Source: Actinoplanes sp040639655
GTDB taxonomy: Bacteria; Actinomycetota; Actinomycetes; Mycobacteriales; Micromonosporaceae
Direction: 5' to 3'
Assembly: GCF_040639655.1 (NCBI RefSeq)
Contig: NZ_JBFAAI010000029.1
Span: forward strand, 47,327 to 111,326
Length of the DNA: 64,000 nucleotides
Part shown: one piece after another, positions 1 to 9,403 of the stretch
How the letters are laid out: each line of letters starts with the position of its first letter
How positions within the stretch are numbered: the stretch's first letter is position 1
Position numbers and translations under genes: made by a program
The notes under the pieces: model-generated
Seen by the model: only the letters and a program-made list of their open reading frames with translations
The model's database searches: none
Told to the model about the DNA's origin: nothing

Positions 1-60
1 CCGCTACGGTGAGGCGTCGACTCGTCACCCTCTGAAGGTATGACAAAACCCCTCATGTTC

Positions 61-159
61 GGATGGAACGGCCGAAGTGAGGCGTGGACCATGGCGAGGA
101 AAGACCGACATGAGGCCGAAGCCACGGACGGAACGGCCGGAGTGAGGCGCGGGTCATGG
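61..159. repeat. 34-bp direct repeat upstream of cobC-like gene
   Basis: Two 34-bp copies (61-94 and 126-159) agree at 29 positions and start 65 bp apart. Both contain GGAACGGCCG and GTGAGGCG and end in CATGG. The second copy holds the GAGG ribosome-binding site and the ATG at 156. The first copy repeats the same GAGG-ATG arrangement but opens no useful frame. It may be a duplicated translation-initiation region. Confidence 0.6.
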
Positions 160-1229
160 TCCGGCATGCTGGGCCCATGAGTTTCGACCTGGATCATCAC
201 GGCGACGCCGAGGTGGGTGCCGGCCTGATCGATCTTGCGGTCAACGTGCGGCACCAGGCGATGCCCGCCTGGCTGGCGGACCCGATCGCGGCATCGCTGA
301 CCTGTCTCTCGGCCTACCCGGACGAGCGGAACGCCACCGTGGCGGTCGCCGCCCGGCACCGCCGGGACCCGGGAGAGGTGCTGCTCACGGCCGGTGCCGC
401 GCAGGCGTTCGTGCTGCTCGCGCAGGCGCTGCGAGGCGCCCGCCGCCCGGTCGTGGTGCACCCTCAGTTCACCGAGCCGGAGGCCGCGCTGCGCAACGCC
501 GGGCACGAGCCGGAGCGGGTCCTCCTGCGGGAGGCGGACGGCTTCCGGCTCGACCCCGATCTGGTGCCGGAGGACGCCGATCTCGTCTTCGTCGGCAACC
601 CCACGAACCCGACCTCGGTCCTGCACCCGGCTGCCGACGTGGCGAAGTTGGCCCGGCCGGGCCGGGTACTGGTCGTCGACGAGGCGTTCGCCGACACCAC
701 GTACCGGCCCGGTGTGCCGGGGGAGCCGGAGTCGCTGGCGGAGCGCCGTGACCTGCCCGGCTTCGTGGTGCTGCGCAGTCTCACCAAGACCTGGGGGCTG
801 GCCGGTCTGCGCATCGGCTACGCGCTCGGCCCGGCCGATCTGCTGCGCCGGCTGGCCGCCGCGCGGCCGCTGTGGGCGGTCTCGACACCGGCGCTCGCGG
901 CCGCGACCGCCTGCGCGTCACCGGCCGCGGTCGCCGCCGAACGGGAGATCGCGGCGGCGCTCGCGAGCGAGCGTGCCCATCTGGTGGAACAGCTGCGGCG
1001 AGTGCCGAGCGTCACGGTTCCCGGAGAGCCGGCGTCCGCATTCGTTCCGGTACGCCTCCCGGCCGCCGATCAGATACGCGTTGACCTGCGGAAACGTGGC
1101 TACGCGGTGCGTCGTGGCGACACCTTTCCCGGGCTGGGCAGCGATTGGCTGCGGATTGCGGTGCGCGACACTGCGACCACAGACCGATTCGTGCAGACTC
1201 TGAGCGAAGTGATCGAGGAGCGACCGTGA
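156..1229 (+). CDS. cobC: CobC-like PLP aminotransferase (Rv2231c family)
   Basis: Fold-type I PLP enzyme of the histidinol-phosphate aminotransferase / threonine-phosphate decarboxylase family. In a cobalamin operon it is expected to supply the aminopropanol arm. Visible motifs are GNPTNPT (about residue 147), the VVDEAF aspartate, and the Schiff-base lysine in SLTKTWGLAG (about residue 211), followed by the phosphate-binding RIGY segment. At 357 aa it has normal length. ATG 156 has a GAGG 8 nt upstream; ATG 177 is an alternative start giving MSFDLDHHGD. Its stop overlaps the cobT GTG by 4 nt, so the genes are probably translationally coupled. Whether it is a decarboxylase or an aminotransferase cannot be read from sequence alone. 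Confidence 0.87.
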   Translation: MVRHAGPMSFDLDHHGDAEVGAGLIDLAVNVRHQAMPAWLADPIAASLTCLSAYPDERNATVAVAARHRRDPGEVLLTAGAAQAFVLLAQALRGARRPVVVHPQFTEPEAALRNAGHEPERVLLREADGFRLDPDLVPEDADLVFVGNPTNPTSVLHPAADVAKLARPGRVLVVDEAFADTTYRPGVPGEPESLAERRDLPGFVVLRSLTKTWGLAGLRIGYALGPADLLRRLAAARPLWAVSTPALAAATACASPAAVAAEREIAAALASERAHLVEQLRRVPSVTVPGEPASAFVPVRLPAADQIRVDLRKRGYAVRRGDTFPGLGSDWLRIAVRDTATTDRFVQTLSEVIEERP

Positions 1230-2278
1230 CGCTGGAGACGACCCTGGCGGCCATCCTGCCCGCCGACGGCGAGGCGATGACCGCCGCGCGTGAGCTGCAG
1301 GCCCGCCTCACCAAGCCGGCCGGCTCGCTGGGTGTGCTGGAGGAGTTGTCGGTGCGCCTGGCCGGCCTGGCCGGGGTGTGCCCGCCGCCGCGGCCGGAGC
1401 CGGCCACGGTTGCGGTCTTCGCCGGCGACCACGGGGTGCACGCCCAGCGGGTGAGCCCGTGGCCGCAGGAGGTCACCGCGCAGATGGTGGCGAACTTCGT
1501 GGCCGGGGGCGCCGTGGTCAACGCGTTCGCCCGGCAGACCGGTGCGGACGTCATGGTCGTCGACGTCGGGGTGGCGATCCCGTTGCACGGCGGGCCGAAC
1601 CTGCTGGACGCCAACGTGCGCCGTGGCACCCGGGACATGACGACCGGCCCGGCGCTGACGCGGGAGGAGGCGCTGGCCGCGGTGGAGGTCGGCGTCAAGG
1701 TCGCCGAGACACTCGTCGACCAGGGCGCCCGCATCCTGCTCACCGGTGACATGGGCATCGCGAACACCACCCCGGCGGCCGCGCTGATCGCCGCCTTCAC
1801 GGGAGTGCCGGCCGACGTCGCCACCGGCCGGGGCACCGGCATCGACGACGAGACCCTGACCCACAAGATCGGTGTGGTGGCGGCGGCCCTCGAGCGGCAC
1901 GCCCTTGACCCGGCCGATCCGCTGGGCGTGCTCGCCGCGGTGGGCGGGCTGGAGCACGCCGCCCTGACCGGATTCATCCTCGGTGCCGCGGCGCGCCGGA
2001 CGCCGGTGATCGTCGACGGTGTGATCGCCGCCTCGGCCGCGGTCGCCGCCGCCGCGTTCGCCCCCGACTCGGTGGCCGCGATGGTCGCCGGGCACCGGTC
2101 AGCCGAGCCCGGCGCCTCCGTTGCACTCGCCCACCTCGGTCTTGACCCGCTGCTCGACCTCGGCATGCGCCTCGGCGAGGGCAGCGGTGCGGTGCTTGCC
2201 CTGCCCGTCGTGCAGGCCGCGGTCCGCGTGCTGCACGAGGTGGCGACGTTCGACTCGGCGGGAGTTTCGGAGAAGTGA
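1226..2278 (+). CDS. cobT: Nicotinate-nucleotide-dimethylbenzimidazole phosphoribosyltransferase
   Basis: Transfers phosphoribose from nicotinate mononucleotide to 5,6-dimethylbenzimidazole to give alpha-ribazole phosphate for the lower ligand of cobalamin. The 350-aa protein has the family hallmarks: an N-terminal KPAGSLGVLEEL segment, FAGDHGV, the central GDMGIANTTPAAAL phosphate-binding loop, and the C-terminal LGEGSGA containing the catalytic glutamate. The GTG at 1226 overlaps the cobC stop (GTGA); an open frame extends upstream, but the overlap and the family start favour 1226. Its stop overlaps the next gene by another GTGA, so cobC, cobT and cobA form one tight operon. Confidence 0.95.
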   Translation: MTLETTLAAILPADGEAMTAARELQARLTKPAGSLGVLEELSVRLAGLAGVCPPPRPEPATVAVFAGDHGVHAQRVSPWPQEVTAQMVANFVAGGAVVNAFARQTGADVMVVDVGVAIPLHGGPNLLDANVRRGTRDMTTGPALTREEALAAVEVGVKVAETLVDQGARILLTGDMGIANTTPAAALIAAFTGVPADVATGRGTGIDDETLTHKIGVVAAALERHALDPADPLGVLAAVGGLEHAALTGFILGAAARRTPVIVDGVIAASAAVAAAAFAPDSVAAMVAGHRSAEPGASVALAHLGLDPLLDLGMRLGEGSGAVLALPVVQAAVRVLHEVATFDSAGVSEK

Positions 2279-3483
2279 GCATCTATCCGATGGGATTGCG
2301 CCTCGAGGGCCGTCGCGTGCTGGTGGTGGGCGGGGGCACCGTCGCCACCCGCCGGGTGCCGGCCCTGATCGGCGCCGGGGCTCTGGTCGAGATCGTGTCG
2401 CCCGAGCTCACCCCCACGCTGCGCGGGCACGTCGACGCCGGGCGGGCGGCGTGGACACCACGCCGTTTCGAACCCGCCGACGTCCTGGGTGCCTGGCTGG
2501 TCCATGTCGCTGTCGACGATCCCGAGGCGGCGGCCCAGGTCAGCTTCGCGGCAGAGCAGAATCGGATCTTCTGTGTACGCGCCGACGACCGCGACGCCGC
2601 CACCGCGTGGACCCCGGCCGTCACCCGGCACGGCCAGGTGACCGTGGCGGTGACCGACGGCGGCGACCGGCGCCGTGCGATGGCGGTCCGCGACATGGTG
2701 GCGAGCGTTCTGGAGTCGGCCCCGCCGGCCTCGCCCGAGTTCAAGGGCGTGGCCCTGGTCGGCGCGGGGCCCGGCGACCCGGAACTGATCACGGTGAAGG
2801 GCCGCCGTCTGCTGGCCGCCGCCGACGTGGTGGTCGCCGACCGGCTGGTCCCCGGCATGCTCCTGGGCGAGCTGCGTCCCGAGGTGGAGCTGATCGACGC
2901 CGCCAAGATCCCGTACGGCCCGCAGGCCGCCCAGGAGGAGATCAACCGCATCCTGGTGGACCGGGCATCGCAGGGGAAGTTCGTGGTCCGGTTCAAGGGC
3001 GGCGACAACTTCGTCTTCGGCCGGGGCGGCGAAGAGGCGCTGGCCTGCGCCCAGGCCGGGATCCCGGTGGTCGTGGTGCCCGGTGTGACCAGTTCGATCG
3101 CGGCGCCCGCGCTGGCCGGTATCCCGGTCACCCACCGGGGGGTGGCGCACGAGTTCACCGTGATCTCCGGGCACATCCCGCCGGACCACCCGGAGTCGCT
3201 GGTCGACTGGGCCGCGCTGGCCCGGCTCCGCGGCACGCTCGTGGTGATGATGGGTCTGAAGAACCTGCCGAGGATCGCTGAGCGGCTGCTCGCCGAGGGC
3301 CGTGCGGCGAGCACCCCGGCCGCCGTGGTGCAGGAGGGGTCGACGGCCCACCAGCGGTCGCTGATCAGCACTCTGGGGGCGATCGCCGAGGAGACCGCGG
3401 CCGCCGGCATCCGCCCGCCCGCGGTCGTGGTGATCGGCGAGGTGGTCACGGTGGGGCAGGAGTTCGTGCCCGCGCTGGGCTGA
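2275..3483 (+). CDS. cobA: Uroporphyrinogen-III C-methyltransferase fused to precorrin-2 dehydrogenase-like domain
   Basis: CysG-like fusion of 402 aa. Residues about 5-150 form a Rossmann domain (VLVVGGGTVATRR, then CVRADDRDAATAWTPA), as in precorrin-2 dehydrogenase/ferrochelatase. Residues about 160-400 form the SAM-dependent uroporphyrinogen-III methyltransferase, with VGAGPGDPELITVKG, VVRFKGGDNFVFGRGGEE and PVTHRGVAHEF. It should make precorrin-2, the branch point to cobalamin and sirohaem; the N-terminal half could oxidise it onward to sirohydrochlorin. The GTG start overlaps the cobT stop. A 19-bp tandem repeat begins 3 bp after the stop, then a terminator. Confidence 0.94.
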   Translation: MSIYPMGLRLEGRRVLVVGGGTVATRRVPALIGAGALVEIVSPELTPTLRGHVDAGRAAWTPRRFEPADVLGAWLVHVAVDDPEAAAQVSFAAEQNRIFCVRADDRDAATAWTPAVTRHGQVTVAVTDGGDRRRAMAVRDMVASVLESAPPASPEFKGVALVGAGPGDPELITVKGRRLLAAADVVVADRLVPGMLLGELRPEVELIDAAKIPYGPQAAQEEINRILVDRASQGKFVVRFKGGDNFVFGRGGEEALACAQAGIPVVVVPGVTSSIAAPALAGIPVTHRGVAHEFTVISGHIPPDHPESLVDWAALARLRGTLVVMMGLKNLPRIAERLLAEGRAASTPAAVVQEGSTAHQRSLISTLGAIAEETAAAGIRPPAVVVIGEVVTVGQEFVPALG

Positions 3484-3485
3484 GC

Positions 3486-3561
3486 GCGCGTCACCAGTAC
3501 CGCAGCGCGTCACCGGTACCGCAGCGCGTCACCGGTACGGCGGCGCGTCACCCGTACCGCA
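3486..3561. repeat. Four tandem 19-bp repeats after cobA
   Basis: Four adjacent 19-bp units start at 3486, 3505, 3524 and 3543. The consensus is GCGCGTCACCGGTACCGCA; the copies differ mainly in the bases before GTAC. The array begins 3 bp after the cobA stop and ends 13 bp before the terminator stem. No coding role is apparent. It could be a replication-slippage minisatellite or a set of RNA or protein contact sites in the 3' UTR. Confidence 0.9.
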
Positions 3562-3574
3562 GAAGGAAAAGGAC

Positions 3575-3596
3575 GCCGGGCCGAAAGCGGCCCGGC
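3575..3596. terminator. Bidirectional terminator between cobA and otsA
   Basis: Perfect 9-bp stem GCCGGGCCG / CGGCCCGGC with an AAAG loop, placed between the convergent stops of cobA and otsA. There is no strong T-tract, as is usual in actinobacteria. An A-rich AGAAGGAAAAGGA on the left side would be a U-rich tail for the otsA transcript. Confidence 0.8.
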
Positions 3597-3611
3597 GCCC
3601 TGTCGCTGACC

Positions 3612-5006
3612 TCAGTCCTCGCCGACGCCGAGTTCGTCGAGGAAGGTGCGGGCCCACCGTGCGACGTCGTGGGTCCGCAGATGACGCTGCATGACGCGCA
3701 TCCGCCGTTTCAGCTCCGGCTGTTCGGCGCCGACCGCGCGCAGCAGCGCGTCCTTCACCCCGTCCGGGTCGTGCGGGTTGCACAGGAACGCCTGGCGAAG
3801 CTCGGTGGCGGCGCCGGCGAACTCGCTGAGCACCAGTGCCCCGCCGGTGTCGCCCCGGCAGGCGATGTACTCCTTGGCGACCAGGTTCATGCCGTCGCGC
3901 AGCGGGGTCACCATCATCACGTCGGCCGCCACGTACAGCGCGGCCAGCTCGTTCTTCGGCATCGACTGGTGCAGGTAGTGCACGGCCGGCACCCCGACCC
4001 GCCCGAACTCGCCGTTGATCCGGCCGACCTCGCGTTCGACCTTGACCCGCAGTGTCTGGTAGTGCTCGACCCGCTCCCGGCTGGGCGTGGCGACCTGCAC
4101 CATGACCGCCTCGCCGACGTTGAGCTTGCCGTCGGCGAGCAGCTCGCGGAACGCCTTGAGACGGAGCTCGATGCCCTTGGTGTAGTCGAGCCGGTCGACG
4201 CCGAGGACCACCGTCTTCGGGTCGCCGAGCTCGGCCCGGATCTGCTTGGCGCGGGCCTGCACCGCCGGATCGGCGGCGAGCCGTTCCATGTCGGCGGTGT
4301 CGATGCTGATCGGGAACGCGCCGGCCTTGACCTTGCGCCCGTCGACCTGGATGGACTGGCCCTCGTAGCGCAGGCCGAGCAGGTGCCGGGCCAGGCGGAC
4401 GAAGTTCTGGGCGGCCAGCCGCTGCTGGAACCCGACCAGGTCGGCACCGAGCAGGCCGCGCAGGATCTCGGCCCGGAACGGCATCTGCATGAACAGCTCG
4501 ATCGGCGGGAACGGGATGTGCAGGAAGAACCCGATCCGCAGGTCGGGCCGCATCTCCCGGAGCATGGACGGCACCAGCTGCAACTGATAGTCCTGCACCC
4601 AGACGGTGGCGCCCTCCGCGGCGACCTCTGCCGCGGCCTGGGCGAACCGGTGGTTGACGACGCGATAGGTCTCCCGCCAGCGTCGCTTGTAGACCGGCGT
4701 CTCGACCGCGTCGTGGTAGAGCGGCCAGATGGTCGCGTTGGACTGGCCCTCGTAGTAGCGCTCCAGTTCCTCATCGCTGAGGGGGACCGGATGGATGTGG
4801 ATGCCCTCGAGGTCGAACGGCTCGGGCGCTTCGCCGGACCCGCCGGCCCATCCGATCCAGGTGCCGCGTTGCTGAATGAGGACCGGATGCAGGGCTGTCA
4901 CCAGGCCGCCCGGACTGGGGCGCCACTGCTTCTCACCGTCCGGCCCGGTGACCTCGTCCACGGGCAGACGGTTGGCGACGACGACGAAGGAACTTCGTTG
5001 GGCCAC
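3612..5006 (-). CDS. otsA: Trehalose-6-phosphate synthase (GT20)
   Basis: Retaining GT-B glycosyltransferase making trehalose 6-phosphate from a nucleotide-glucose and glucose 6-phosphate, a cytosolic osmoprotection and storage step. The 464-aa length matches E. coli OtsA. It starts with VVVANRLPVDEV, then has the GGLVTALHPVL loop, WVQDYQLQLVP, GVDRLDYTKGI and the donor-site DGMNLVAKEYIACR near the C-terminus. The GTG start has a GGAGG 11 nt upstream. No otsB phosphatase gene is adjacent. It is transcribed convergently to cobA with a shared terminator. Confidence 0.96.
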   Translation of the reverse strand: MAQRSSFVVVANRLPVDEVTGPDGEKQWRPSPGGLVTALHPVLIQQRGTWIGWAGGSGEAPEPFDLEGIHIHPVPLSDEELERYYEGQSNATIWPLYHDAVETPVYKRRWRETYRVVNHRFAQAAAEVAAEGATVWVQDYQLQLVPSMLREMRPDLRIGFFLHIPFPPIELFMQMPFRAEILRGLLGADLVGFQQRLAAQNFVRLARHLLGLRYEGQSIQVDGRKVKAGAFPISIDTADMERLAADPAVQARAKQIRAELGDPKTVVLGVDRLDYTKGIELRLKAFRELLADGKLNVGEAVMVQVATPSRERVEHYQTLRVKVEREVGRINGEFGRVGVPAVHYLHQSMPKNELAALYVAADVMMVTPLRDGMNLVAKEYIACRGDTGGALVLSEFAGAATELRQAFLCNPHDPDGVKDALLRAVGAEQPELKRRMRVMQRHLRTHDVARWARTFLDELGVGED

Positions 5007-5105
5007 GCTGAGTACACCTCCGGGTGGTTTCTGTTCCCAACGTGAGCCTACTGTGTGTAAGCTCCCGCTTTCTCACCGGCTCCGGTTCGCCGCTGCGACG
5101 CCACG

Positions 5106-5654
5106 GTGATGGACCGGCTCGGGGCGGGGTGCCATCCTGTGCCGGTGACCCCGCTCGATGATCATTCCCGGCAGCGACAGCCTTTGTTCTTTCCTGTGGT
5201 GATCGCCACGGCGCTGCTGACGATCATCGGCATGGTCGGCGGTTACCTGCTTTCCCGGCGTGACGGCGGCGGTCCCGGTACCGGTCCGGCGCCCACATAT
5301 ACCCTGCTCCCGGCCGGTCAAGCCTGCCTTGACCAAACCCGCGACATGGCCCAGCAGTTCGGTGCCGTCGGCGAGCTGCGCCAGGTGCTGCGGGTGCGCA
5401 CCGAGAGCCGGACGGGCGCGTGGATCTGCCAGGACGAGGAGGGCCGGCTCTTCTACCACGCCAACAAGGGTGGCGCGGAGGCGGAGTGGGTGGAGAACAA
5501 GACCGCGCTGTTCCTGGCCGACGTGCAGCATGACGGCCGGGACGAGTACTGGGCGACGGCCTCCGACGGCACGGTCTTCCGGGTGAACAGGGACCGGCTG
5601 GTCGTCGAGCACACGGACGGCCGTGTCGAGGAACAGGAGGTGGTCCCGGAATGA
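5106..5654 (+). CDS. Membrane-anchored hypothetical protein
   Basis: Unrecognised 182-aa protein. A hydrophobic helix (about residues 27-47, FFPVVIATALLTIIGMVGGY) follows a short N-terminal region, so the protein is probably single-pass with a soluble C-terminal domain. That domain has two widely spaced cysteines (about 71 and 104) and many charged residues, including an EYWATASDGTVFRVNRDR segment that looks like a beta-hairpin. Start choice is open: GTG 5106/ATG 5109 have no clear Shine-Dalgarno site, and GTG 5139 or 5145 would shorten the cytosolic end. It lies 96 bp upstream of ettA on the same strand. Confidence 0.65.
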   Translation: MMDRLGAGCHPVPVTPLDDHSRQRQPLFFPVVIATALLTIIGMVGGYLLSRRDGGGPGTGPAPTYTLLPAGQACLDQTRDMAQQFGAVGELRQVLRVRTESRTGAWICQDEEGRLFYHANKGGAEAEWVENKTALFLADVQHDGRDEYWATASDGTVFRVNRDRLVVEHTDGRVEEQEVVPE

Positions 5655-5750
5655 CTGCCCGGGGTTGCCGTTCGCCGCTGGTGGGGCAGGTGGAAAGATT
5701 GAGGTGCTAATCGGCACCGGCAATCCACGATCTCGGAGGTAGGGCACACC

Positions 5751-7427
<1,677 letters not shown>

Positions 7428-7430
7428 TTC

Positions 7431-7841
7431 GTGGCTGAGCGTTTCGTCTACGACGTGCCCGTGCGCTGGTCCGACATGGACGCGTACGGGCACGTCAACA
7501 ACGCGCGCTTCCTCACCCTCTACGAGGAGGCGCGTGTGGCGATGTTCTTCGTCGGAGCCAAGGCGCACGGCCTCGGCTCCTTCGAGGAGGGCATCGTGAT
7601 CGCCCGGCACGAGATCGACTACGTGCGGCCCATCGACTTCGGTGATCCGGTCCGCATCGAGATGTGGATCTCCGAGCTGCGGGCCGCGTCGTTCACCGTG
7701 TCGTACGAACTCTTCGACGACGGCGTTCTGGCCAGCCGGGCGAAGTCCGTCTGCGTGCCGTACCACCTGGTCCAGGGTCATCCACGCCGGCTGTCTGACG
7801 CCGAGCGGGACTTTCTCAAGCCGTACACCGAGGTGTCTTGA
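7431..7841 (+). CDS. Acyl-CoA thioesterase (hotdog fold, 4HBT family)
   Basis: A 136-aa hotdog-fold thioesterase, probably hydrolysing an acyl-CoA. The signature VRWSDMDAYGHVNNARFLTL carries the aspartate and HVNN of the 4HBT family, and the IVIARHEIDYVRPIDFGD strand follows. GTG start 3 nt after ettA, so it is almost certainly co-transcribed. The specific acyl substrate cannot be assigned. It corresponds by position to the thioesterase Rv2475c. Confidence 0.88.
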   Translation: MAERFVYDVPVRWSDMDAYGHVNNARFLTLYEEARVAMFFVGAKAHGLGSFEEGIVIARHEIDYVRPIDFGDPVRIEMWISELRAASFTVSYELFDDGVLASRAKSVCVPYHLVQGHPRRLSDAERDFLKPYTEVS

Positions 7842-7857
7842 TGAACGTAGACCGGTC

Positions 7858-8517
7858 ATGAGTGAGCACGGCCTGCTCGGGGTTCCCGACGCAGGCGCGT
7901 TCCTGGCGCGACTCGCCCGGCTCGATCCGGCCGCGCCGGTGCGGCTCCGATCGTCCGGCGGCCGGACAGCGCTTTGGGCCCGGCTCCCGTGGGAGGTGCT
8001 TGTCACCCGTGAGGTGGCCGGTCCGGGGCCGGGTGACGCCACGGTGGTCGCGGCGGATCTGCTCGCCGTACTCGCGGCCGGTGGGACGGCGTTGCCGGAG
8101 CGGCGGGACACCCTGTGGCGCTGGCCGCTGCCGCCGCCCGCGAGCCGGGCCGTCGAGTCGATCGCCGGTGCCGAACTGGCTCAGCTCGCCGCCGCGGCCG
8201 CCGGGACGCTGCGGGAGATCGCGTCCGGCGGGATGTCCGGGCGTGCTGTCGGCCAGCGGGCGGTGCGCGACGCTCTTCTCGATCACGTGGCGCTGGTGGT
8301 CACTCCGGACGACGGCGAGCCGGTGCAGATCTCCCAGCGGCTCGTGCAGGCCGTCGCCCGAATGGGTTTCCTCGGCCCGAGGGGCGCGGAACCGGCTGAG
8401 GCGAGAGTTCGGGTGGCCGGCGGCTGGGTGGGAATTTCCGCACCATATGGAGTAGCTTGGCGACAGAGCGTTCATAAATTGACCGTTATGCCGATGGTGA
8501 GTCACCCGAAAGGGTGA
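7858..8517 (+). CDS. Conserved actinobacterial hypothetical protein
   Basis: Unrecognised 219-aa soluble protein, alanine-rich and mostly helical in appearance, with no signal peptide or membrane helix. ATG 7858 follows the thioesterase stop by 16 nt; the frame is open far upstream but overlaps the thioesterase. The middle has a TLREIASGGMSGRAVGQRAV stretch and a VVTPDDGEPVQISQRL strand-helix. The last 30 codons are visibly less GC-rich than the rest. A terminator hairpin (8501-8518) overlaps the stop codon. It is likely in one operon with ettA and the thioesterase. Confidence 0.72.
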   Translation: MSEHGLLGVPDAGAFLARLARLDPAAPVRLRSSGGRTALWARLPWEVLVTREVAGPGPGDATVVAADLLAVLAAGGTALPERRDTLWRWPLPPPASRAVESIAGAELAQLAAAAAGTLREIASGGMSGRAVGQRAVRDALLDHVALVVTPDDGEPVQISQRLVQAVARMGFLGPRGAEPAEARVRVAGGWVGISAPYGVAWRQSVHKLTVMPMVSHPKG

Positions 8518-8518
8518 C
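8501..8518 (+). terminator. Terminator hairpin overlapping a stop codon
   Basis: Perfect 7-bp stem GTCACCC / GGGTGAC with a GAAA tetraloop. The right arm contains the TGA stop (8515-8517) of the preceding gene, so the hairpin lies inside its coding end. A terminating ribosome would cover the stem, which may link termination of translation and transcription. Confidence 0.7.
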
Positions 8519-8645
8519 CCCGGGTCGTTCTTCCGGTCCCGCCCTCCCGTTGGGGGGATGACCTTCAGGAGGCGTGCGGGTACCGTCGGCCCTCGGATCC
8601 ACTGCAACGTCCGGCATGGGTCTGTTGGGGAGCGAGGTGCACACG

Positions 8646-9230
8646 ATGCCGTGGTGGTCATGGCGTCCGGGATCGGCTGCGGGCAACCAGCAGTCGGATA
8701 CCGGCGGCGAGGTTGCGGTGCAGAGCAGCGTTCGCGTCGGTGTCCCGGCCCAGCGCGAGCCGAGCCGCTCCGGGGTCTCGTCCGACCTGTCCACGAGTGG
8801 TTCGTCCGATGTGGTTCTTCCGGTGCAGCTGGCGCGCGTCGGCAAGGCGCTCGACAGGCTCGACATCCGGTTCCTCGCCGACGGCGGGGGCAGCCTGCTG
8901 GCCATGTGGGAACGGCACGCCGTGCTGTTCACCCTGGAAGGCCCGGAAGACGAGATCCTGGTCATGCGGGCCCGGCCACACGCGACGGTGCCGCCCGACT
9001 GGGCGGACCGCGCCTACCGCGTGGTCAACGAGTGGAACCACACGCGGCGCTTCTGCAAGGCCTACGTCGGTGACCCCACCGAGCGTGGCCAGCTCCCGAT
9101 CTACGCCGAGCTGCAGGTGCCCCTCGCCGCGGGCGTCCACGACACCCTCCTGGTCGAACTCCTCGACTGCGGAGCGGCCGTGGCCACCTCGTTCGTCGAC
9201 TGGCTGCACGACGAGGGCGCTTTGCTTTAA
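8646..9230 (+). CDS. YbjN domain-containing protein
   Basis: A 194-aa protein with a C-terminal YbjN-type domain (about residues 65-190). Supporting features are VGKALDRLDIRFLADGGG, the AVLFTLEGPEDEILVMR strands, VVNEWNHTRRFCKAYV and a final helix. YbjN domains resemble type III secretion chaperone folds; their role in actinobacteria is not settled. The first 60 residues are low-complexity, and ATG 8646 (MPWWSWRPG) is preferred because of an upstream GGGAGCGAGG. Its stop lies 8 bp from the exceptional 153-bp inverted repeat at 9239-9391. Confidence 0.75.
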   Translation: MPWWSWRPGSAAGNQQSDTGGEVAVQSSVRVGVPAQREPSRSGVSSDLSTSGSSDVVLPVQLARVGKALDRLDIRFLADGGGSLLAMWERHAVLFTLEGPEDEILVMRARPHATVPPDWADRAYRVVNEWNHTRRFCKAYVGDPTERGQLPIYAELQVPLAAGVHDTLLVELLDCGAAVATSFVDWLHDEGALL

Positions 9231-9238
9231 TTGCTTCG

Positions 9239-9391
9239 CTTCGCACGGAACGCAACGGCCTGGCCCGCGATTCGCCGCCGGTGTGTTGGGACGCGATTTT
9301 CCGCCGCCCGCAAACCCCGCGGGCGTCGAAAAACCGAGTCCCAACACACCGGCGGCGAATCGCGGGCCAGGCCGTTGCGTTCCGTGCGAAG
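9239..9391. repeat. 153-bp near-perfect inverted repeat (73-bp stem hairpin)
   Basis: The 54-bp arms 9239-9292 and 9338-9391 are exact reverse complements. The next 19 bases on each side (9293-9311 and 9319-9337) pair with four mismatches, leaving the 7-nt loop AAACCCC (9312-9318). It lies between two convergent genes and could act as a two-way terminator, but the stem is far longer than needed. It resembles a palindromic mobile unit. There is no T-tract and no obvious target-site duplication. Confidence 0.97.
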
Positions 9392-9403
9392 TAGGCAGGC
9401 CGG

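Noticed and set aside
1..155. Cobalamin riboswitch before the cob genes
   Set aside because: I could not find a B12 box or the expected stems; the genes are probably internal to an operon that starts outside the window.
1012..3513. Long minus-strand open frame opposite cobT and cobA
   Set aside because: The plus strand encodes clear CobT and CobA with all motifs; the antisense frame is a GC-composition artefact with no motifs.
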